Below are positions 59,994 to 64,000 of a stretch of DNA of 64,000 nt, in pieces. Source of the DNA: Mesorhizobium sp. ORS 3359 (GTDB taxonomy: Bacteria; Pseudomonadota; Alphaproteobacteria; Rhizobiales; Rhizobiaceae); the NCBI GenBank assembly GCA_000824845.1, contig CCNC01000141.1, forward strand, positions 62,001-126,000. The letters are read 5' to 3'. A model generated the notes under the pieces. That model worked only from the letters and a program-made list of their open reading frames with translations. It searched no databases and was not told where the DNA came from. How positions within the stretch are numbered: position 1 is the first letter of the stretch; each line of letters starts with the position of its first letter. The position numbers and the translations under genes were made by a program.

Positions 59994-61451
59994 TCAGAGC
60001 CCCAGGCCGCCGAAACAGGCATATTTGGTGTCGAGATAGTCCTCGATGCCCTGATGCCCGCCTTCGCGGCCGAGACCCGATTCCTTGACGCCGCCGAACG
60101 GCGCCTCCGGCGTGGTGATCAGGCCTTCATTGACACCGACCATGCCATATTTCAGACCTTCCATGACCCGGAAGGCTCGGCCGAGATTGCCGGTGTAGAA
60201 ATAAGCGGCGAGGCCGAACTCGGTGTCGTTGGCCAAGGCTAGCGCCTCTTCCTCGGTCTCGAACTTGAACACGGGCGCGATCGGCCCAAAAATCTCTTCC
60301 TTCATGAAGCGCATGTTCGGCGTGGCGCCGGAGATCACCGTCGGCTGGAAGAACGAGCCGCCCAGCGCATGGCGCTTGCCGCCGGCGACGACCTTGCCGC
60401 CCTTGGACGTGGCATCGGCGATGAATTCCTCGACCTTCTCGACCGCCTTCTCGTCGATCAGCGGTCCCTGCTGCACGCCTTCCTCCAGGCCCGAGCCGAC
60501 CTTGAGGTTGTTGCTGGCCGCGGCGAGCTTCTCGACGAACTGGTCATAGATGCCTGCCTGGACGAGGAAGCGGTTGGTGCACACGCAGGTCTGGCCGGAA
60601 TTGCGGTATTTCGCGGTGATGGCGCCGGCCACCGCGCGGTCGACATCAGCGTCGTCGAAGACCAGGAACGGCGCGTTGCCGCCGAGCTCCATCGACACTT
60701 TCTTGACCGTCGAAGCCGACTTCTGGATCAGGATCTTGCCGACCTCGGTCGAACCGGTGAACGTGATCTTCTTGACCAGCGGATTGGTGCAGAGCTCGTC
60801 CCCGATCTCGCCGGCCGAGCCGGTGACGACGTTGACGACGCCCTTCGGGAAGCCGACCTCCTCGGCGAGCGCGCCCCAGGCGAGGCCCGAATAAGGCGTC
60901 TGCGAGGCGGGCTTCACCACAGCGGTGCAGCCAGCGGCCAAGGCCGGGCCGATCTTGCGGGCAAGCATGGAGGACGGGAAGTTCCACGGCGTGATGGCAG
61001 CGATGACGCCGACCGGCTCCTTGGTCACAAGGATGCGGCGGTCGCCCCATGGCGAGGGCACGATGTCGCCATAGACTCGGCGGCCTTCCTCGGCGAACCA
61101 CAGGATGTAGGCCGCGGACGAGCCGATCTCGCCCTTGGATTCGGTGAGCGACTTGCCCTGCTCGATGGTCAGCAGCTCGGCCAGCACGTCCTGATTGTCC
61201 ATCATCGCGTCATGCAGCTTGCGCAACAGCTTCGAGCGCTCGAGCGCGGTGGTCTTGCGCCAGCTCTTGAAGGCTTCCTCGGCGGCTTCGATGGCGCGGC
61301 GGGTCTCAGCCTTGCCGGCCTTCGGCACGGTGCCGATCTTCAGGCCCGTCGCCGGATTGTTGACGTCGATGGTCTGGCCGCTGTCGGCCTGCACCCATTC
61401 ACCATTGATGAGATTGGCCTGGCGCATGAAATGGCTGGTTTTCTGAAGCAT
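59994..61451 (-). CDS. gabD: NAD(P)-dependent succinate-semialdehyde dehydrogenase
   Basis: A 485-residue aldehyde dehydrogenase of the GabD group. The NAD-binding WNFPSSMLARKIGPALAAG, FTGSTEVGK, catalytic Glu in MELGGNAPFL and Cys in RNSGQTCVCTNR are present. The tandem Cys (QTCVC) pattern is typical of succinate-semialdehyde dehydrogenases. ATG 61451 (MLQKTSHF) follows a GGAGG on the minus strand. It oxidises succinic semialdehyde to succinate in 4-aminobutyrate breakdown. Confidence 0.9.
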   Translation of the reverse strand: MLQKTSHFMRQANLINGEWVQADSGQTIDVNNPATGLKIGTVPKAGKAETRRAIEAAEEAFKSWRKTTALERSKLLRKLHDAMMDNQDVLAELLTIEQGKSLTESKGEIGSSAAYILWFAEEGRRVYGDIVPSPWGDRRILVTKEPVGVIAAITPWNFPSSMLARKIGPALAAGCTAVVKPASQTPYSGLAWGALAEEVGFPKGVVNVVTGSAGEIGDELCTNPLVKKITFTGSTEVGKILIQKSASTVKKVSMELGGNAPFLVFDDADVDRAVAGAITAKYRNSGQTCVCTNRFLVQAGIYDQFVEKLAAASNNLKVGSGLEEGVQQGPLIDEKAVEKVEEFIADATSKGGKVVAGGKRHALGGSFFQPTVISGATPNMRFMKEEIFGPIAPVFKFETEEEALALANDTEFGLAAYFYTGNLGRAFRVMEGLKYGMVGVNEGLITTPEAPFGGVKESGLGREGGHQGIEDYLDTKYACFGGLGL

Positions 61452-61628
61452 GGTCTGGCCTCCGTTCGGCGCGCTGATCGGCCGTTTTTCTGGATATCCG
61501 TTGAAGCGTGCTTCAAGAGCCGCACGCCGGCGCATTGCTCTTACCTAGGGAAAGGCAGGCAAGCAATCACAAGATGGCATATAGGGGTCGGGCCAGCAAA
61601 GGCGAGCCGCGCATACGCTTGCTGACGC

Positions 61629-62579
61629 TTATCCGAAGATGTGCACGACCGCCGTCAGCCAGAACGACGTGGTCAGCACCGCGCTTGCCGTGGCAAGCGT
61701 CATTTGGTTCGAGGCCAGCGCCTGGCCGGTGTTGAACTGGACGGCGATCAGGTAGGAATTGATGCCCGACGGCAGCGCCGCAACGACGACCGCCACCTTG
61801 GAGGTCAGCGGCGGCAGGCCGAGCAGCCATACGAAGGCCAGCACCAGCGCCGGCATCAAGAACAGCTTCAGCACCGACAGCGCCAGCGCCGGCCTGATGT
61901 TGCCGGAGATGCCGAAGCGGCGCAGGCTAAGCCCCATGGCGAACAGCGCCACAGGGCCTGCCGTGTCGGCAAGCGTGTCGACCAGCCGCTCGACGAGGTC
62001 TGGCAACGGAGCGCCGGTAAGGCGCCAGGCGAGCCCCGCCAGGATGCCGATGATCAGTGGATTGATGAACAGGCGCCTGAGGAAGCTTTTGACAACGCGC
62101 AGCGGGTGCACCGCCTCGCCGCTGCCGCGCCCGAACATCTCGAACAGCACGATCGAGGCCATCATCATGATCGGCAGGTGGATCGAGACCAGCAGCGACA
62201 GCACCTCGAAACCGCTCGCGCCGAATATGCCCAGGATGAAAGGAGCGCCGAGCAGCACGACATTGGAATAGGCCGAGGACACGCCGCCGACGATCCCCGC
62301 GCGTGCGTCCCGACCAAACAGGCGCGTCGTGACCAGATGACCCGCGGCCCAGGTGATGGCGACGGCGGCGAAATAAGCGCCCCACAGCGACCATGGCGCC
62401 ACACCGTGGAAATCCGATTTGACCATGGTCTGGAACAGGAGCAGAGGCATAGCGACGTTGACGGCGAATTCGGCAATGCCCTCCCCGCTCGCCGGCTTCA
62501 GATAGCCGGTCAGCCCGGCCAGATAGCCAAGCGCCACGAGGCTGAAGACGAAGAGGACGGTTTCGGTGAGCGGAGTCAT
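61629..62579 (-). CDS. AEC-family (auxin efflux carrier-like) transporter
   Basis: A 316-residue membrane protein with ten predicted helices of the AEC family. Features include LKPASGEGIAEFAVNVAMPLL at helix 2, SSAYSNVVLLGAPF with the conserved Asn, and ALPSGINSYLIAVQFNTG near the C-terminal half. Bacterial members transport malonate, amino acids or small organic acids. ATG 62579 gives a normal family length. The gene stands alone. Confidence 0.85.
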   Translation of the reverse strand: MTPLTETVLFVFSLVALGYLAGLTGYLKPASGEGIAEFAVNVAMPLLLFQTMVKSDFHGVAPWSLWGAYFAAVAITWAAGHLVTTRLFGRDARAGIVGGVSSAYSNVVLLGAPFILGIFGASGFEVLSLLVSIHLPIMMMASIVLFEMFGRGSGEAVHPLRVVKSFLRRLFINPLIIGILAGLAWRLTGAPLPDLVERLVDTLADTAGPVALFAMGLSLRRFGISGNIRPALALSVLKLFLMPALVLAFVWLLGLPPLTSKVAVVVAALPSGINSYLIAVQFNTGQALASNQMTLATASAVLTTSFWLTAVVHIFG

Positions 62580-62723
62580 TTGGCGGGCGCAGACATTTTT
62601 CCCGTGATAGGCGAGCCCCGACCGCTGTGCAATTGGCATGGCGCAGCTTGTTTTCCGGACGGCTTTGCGATCCCTATATGCCGATTGCGGCCTCGGCCCG
62701 CCCTGGCCGCCAAAGGACTTCAA

Positions 62724-63272
62724 ATGCTGCGACTTCTTCTGGCGCTTTTTCTCCTGACGGCTCCGAGCTTTGCCCACGCGACCGATGCCGGCTGGGCGCT
62801 GCTGCGCGACGGCGGCCATGTCGTGCTGCTTCGCCATGCCTTCGTCACCGGGGCGACGGACCCGGCCAATTTCGACATCGGCAATTGCGCCACGCAGCTG
62901 AATCTGTCCGAGCGCGGCAAGCAGCAGGCAAGCCGCATCGGCGCGCTGTTCGCGGCGCGCGCAGCACCCATCGACCATGTCCTCTCCAGCCGTTACTGCC
63001 GCTGCCTCGATACTGCCCGCATCGCTTTCGAATCCGAGCCGCAGCCCTTCGCGCCGCTCGACCTGCTGAAGACCGATCCGGCAGAGAAAGCCGCCCAGAT
63101 GGCGGCAATCATGAAGGAGATCCGCGGCTATTCAGGCTCGGACAATCTGGTGCTGGTCACGCATCTCGAAGACATCGAAGCGCTCACCGGTGTGGCGCCG
63201 CGCGAGGGCGAGGCTGTGGTCGTTGCGCCGGACGGCGACGGCCTCAAGGTGCTGGGACGCGTGACTTTCTAA
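62724..63272 (+). CDS. Secreted histidine phosphatase-superfamily protein
   Basis: A 182-residue protein with a signal peptide (LRLLLALFLLTAPSFAHA) and a histidine phosphatase domain. The phosphohistidine motif is VLLRHAFVTG, a second arginine lies in VLSSRYCRCLDTA, and the later His in NLVLVTHLEDI, with the acid in the same region. It is periplasmic by signal sequence. Substrate unknown; relatives include Ais-like lipid A phosphatases. AAAGGACTTCAA precedes ATG 62724. Confidence 0.83.
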   Translation: MLRLLLALFLLTAPSFAHATDAGWALLRDGGHVVLLRHAFVTGATDPANFDIGNCATQLNLSERGKQQASRIGALFAARAAPIDHVLSSRYCRCLDTARIAFESEPQPFAPLDLLKTDPAEKAAQMAAIMKEIRGYSGSDNLVLVTHLEDIEALTGVAPREGEAVVVAPDGDGLKVLGRVTF

Positions 63273-63484
63273 GGCTTCGCGCCGGCTAGTGTTGCTGAAA
63301 TGCAACTCCCGGAAGAAGCCGCAAATTTGCCGCGACAATGCCGCTTGCGACAACCCGTCGCAGGGTCTATAGGCGCGCTCCCGGTCACGAAAACCGAAGC
63401 GAGCGCAACGGTTGGAGCTTTCGCCTCCGCCCGCGCAGGCGGCTTTGCCGCGCTGTGTACGGCGCCGTTTCGGGTGTTGGGATC

Positions 63485-63558
63485 GCCGATGTAGCTCAGA
63501 GGTGAGAGCGCCGGATTGGGTCCGGAGGTCGAGGGTTCGAGTCCCTTCATCAGCACCA
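63485..63558 (+). tRNA. tRNA-like gene, anticodon TGG (Pro), CCA encoded
   Basis: A cloverleaf can be folded: acceptor GCCGATG with CATCAGC (one C-A mismatch), D-stem GCTC/GAGC, anticodon stem of four pairs around the loop ATTGGGT, T-stem GAGGG/CCCTT with loop TTCGAGT, discriminator A and an encoded CCA. The anticodon reads TGG. Odd points are a G1-C72 start instead of the usual C1-G72 of bacterial proline tRNAs, a broken first anticodon-stem pair and one acceptor mismatch, so this may be an accessory or decaying tRNA. Confidence 0.6.
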
Positions 63559-63630
63559 CGGATAGCTCAGTTTGGTTAGAGCGTCAGACCCATAATCTGA
63601 TTGTCGAAGGTTCGATTCCTTCTCCAACGG
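63556..63630 (+). tRNA. tRNA-like gene, anticodon CAT, with degenerate acceptor stem
   Basis: Directly abutting the first tRNA. D-stem GCTC/GAGC, anticodon stem TCAGA/TCTGA (five perfect pairs) around CCCATAA, and T-stem GAAGG/CCTTC with loop TTCGATT are intact. Residue 33 is C rather than the near-universal T, no CCA is encoded, and only four of seven acceptor pairs form. The anticodon CAT would be Met or, if lysidine-modified, Ile. It is probably a nonfunctional or mobile-element-borne tRNA. Confidence 0.5.
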
Positions 63631-63632
63631 CC

Positions 63633-63900
63633 TGTTAAGCCGACACCTTCAGGTGGTGTTATCCAAAACGGTCCGGGGACCGGAATGCGAGGACTTCACG
63701 GACGGCAGGGCTTCGGCCTCGCCGGGCGGCGACGTCCTGCGCCATCGGCGCGCGGCCAGGCCCGCGGTGACGATCAAGGCGCGGCGCGGCCGGCAAGGGA
63801 AGCTTCGGCTTCCGGCGCCCGCTTCGCCGCCCCGCGATCCGCTCCCGAAGGCCCGCTTCGCGCGGATGCCACCGGTCTCCGGATCATTCGTGCCCGGAAC
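63633..63900. other. GC-rich stretch with no convincing gene
   Basis: These 268 bases hold no frame with a plausible start and composition. Small hairpins occur: ACACC/GGTGT near 63641-63658 and CGGTCC/GGACCG near 63670-63683. It separates the tRNA pair from a short frame and a new gene at the window edge. Confidence 0.4.
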
Positions 63901-63951
63901 ATGAAGTACGACGACGTGAAACGAGAAACGAAAAGGATGATCGACGCATGA
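63901..63951 (+). CDS. Possible 16-residue leader or small peptide
   Basis: ATG 63901 to TGA 63951 encodes a highly charged 16-residue peptide starting MKYDDVKRE. There is only a weak CGGAA purine stretch before the start. It precedes by 42 bases another start with a strong ribosome site, so it might be a leader peptide, or not translated at all. Confidence 0.25.
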   Translation: MKYDDVKRETKRMIDA

Positions 63952-63993
63952 CGTGACGCCTCGCATGGGGCCATGCCCGACAGGAGTAAGACA

Positions 63994-64000
63994 ATGAAGA
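63994..64000 (+). CDS. Start of a gene running off the right edge
   Basis: ATG 63994 follows a perfect AGGAG (63982-63986) at 7 bases spacing. The small palindrome GCATGG-GG-CCATGC at 63963-63976 lies just upstream. Only the first two codons (Met-Lys) are inside the window, so the product is unknown. Confidence 0.45.

Noticed and set aside
63269..63559. Minus-strand open frame containing an LEPSTSG-type segment
   Set aside because: It is antisense to the tRNA-like gene; this kind of peptide is a familiar spurious product of tRNA complements.
63601..63951. Plus-strand 116-codon frame after the tRNA pair
   Set aside because: It starts inside the second tRNA-like gene, lacks a ribosome site and has low-complexity Arg/Ala/Gly composition.

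Overview
The window reads as chromosomal DNA of a high-GC Rhizobiales alphaproteobacterium, most likely Mesorhizobium or a close relative. The evidence is a RirA-type Rrf2 iron regulator with its three cluster cysteines, an adjacent hmu/HemP heme operon, a bifunctional PutA with a divergent Lrp-type regulator, a short phasin, a form II coxSLM-like molybdenum hydroxylase, and intergenic palindromes of a kind seen in rhizobial genomes. The genus is inferred from gene style; no marker gene is present to prove it. Most genes sit in tight operons, often with 4-bp ATGA overlaps.

Region 1 (1-18.7 kb) is a catabolic island of three transcription units. A plus-strand unit (1-5178) carries a DapA-family lyase, a 2-hydroxyacid dehydrogenase, a non-pyrrolysine MttB homologue and an N-acyl-D-amino-acid deacylase. 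A minus-strand unit (12279 to 5163) carries RidA, a D-hydantoinase/dihydropyrimidinase, a D-carbamoylase, an FrhB/FdhB-like iron-sulfur flavoprotein, a DadA/DAO-type FAD oxidoreductase, an M20 carbamoylase and an isochorismatase-fold amidase. A second plus-strand unit (12516-18654) carries an MFS transporter, two SDRs, an epimerase, a PuuE-type deacetylase and a second cyclic amidohydrolase. The last two units diverge from a shared region with a near-perfect 10-bp-arm palindrome. Read together, the island looks built to open cyclic ureides or amides, strip N-acyl, N-carbamoyl and possibly N-methyl groups, oxidise the freed (largely D-) amino acid, hydrolyse the imine and process the 2-oxo acid. 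Its substrate is unknown. This is the best candidate for an undescribed pathway here.

Region 2 (18.7-25.0 kb) is mixed: an EmrAB-like efflux pair, a secreted cupin, CutC, a GNAT acetyltransferase, an SRPBCC protein and a membrane acyltransferase. Region 3 (25.2-32.6 kb) holds coxSLM, whose two spacers each contain a hairpin made of GAGTAG/GAATAG-type units. It is followed by a FIST (NosP-like) sensor, a NahK-like hybrid kinase and a LuxR-type response regulator. Region 4 (32.8-42.5 kb) has a fumarylpyruvate hydrolase/maleylpyruvate isomerase-like pair, a zinc alcohol dehydrogenase, an orphan secreted protein, two EamA exporters with MocR and TetR regulators, a MaoC protein, a phasin and a DUF445 protein.

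Region 5 (42.5-51.7 kb) is an iron/heme module: rirA, hmuVUTS and hemP on the minus strand, and the heme receptor, an unknown periplasmic protein, TonB and an IsdG-type heme monooxygenase on the plus strand. An IRO-box-like site and an Irr-box-like site are visible. Region 6 (51.8-63.3 kb) is housekeeping catabolism: putA/putR, a diheme peroxidase with a FixH-like partner, a PfkB sugar kinase, aldose epimerase, succinate-semialdehyde dehydrogenase, an AEC transporter and a secreted histidine phosphatase. The last 500 bases change character. Two tandem, unorthodox tRNA genes are followed by a GC-rich stretch without a clear gene and a new reading frame with a strong ribosome binding site running off the end, which may be the edge of a prophage or other integrated element.
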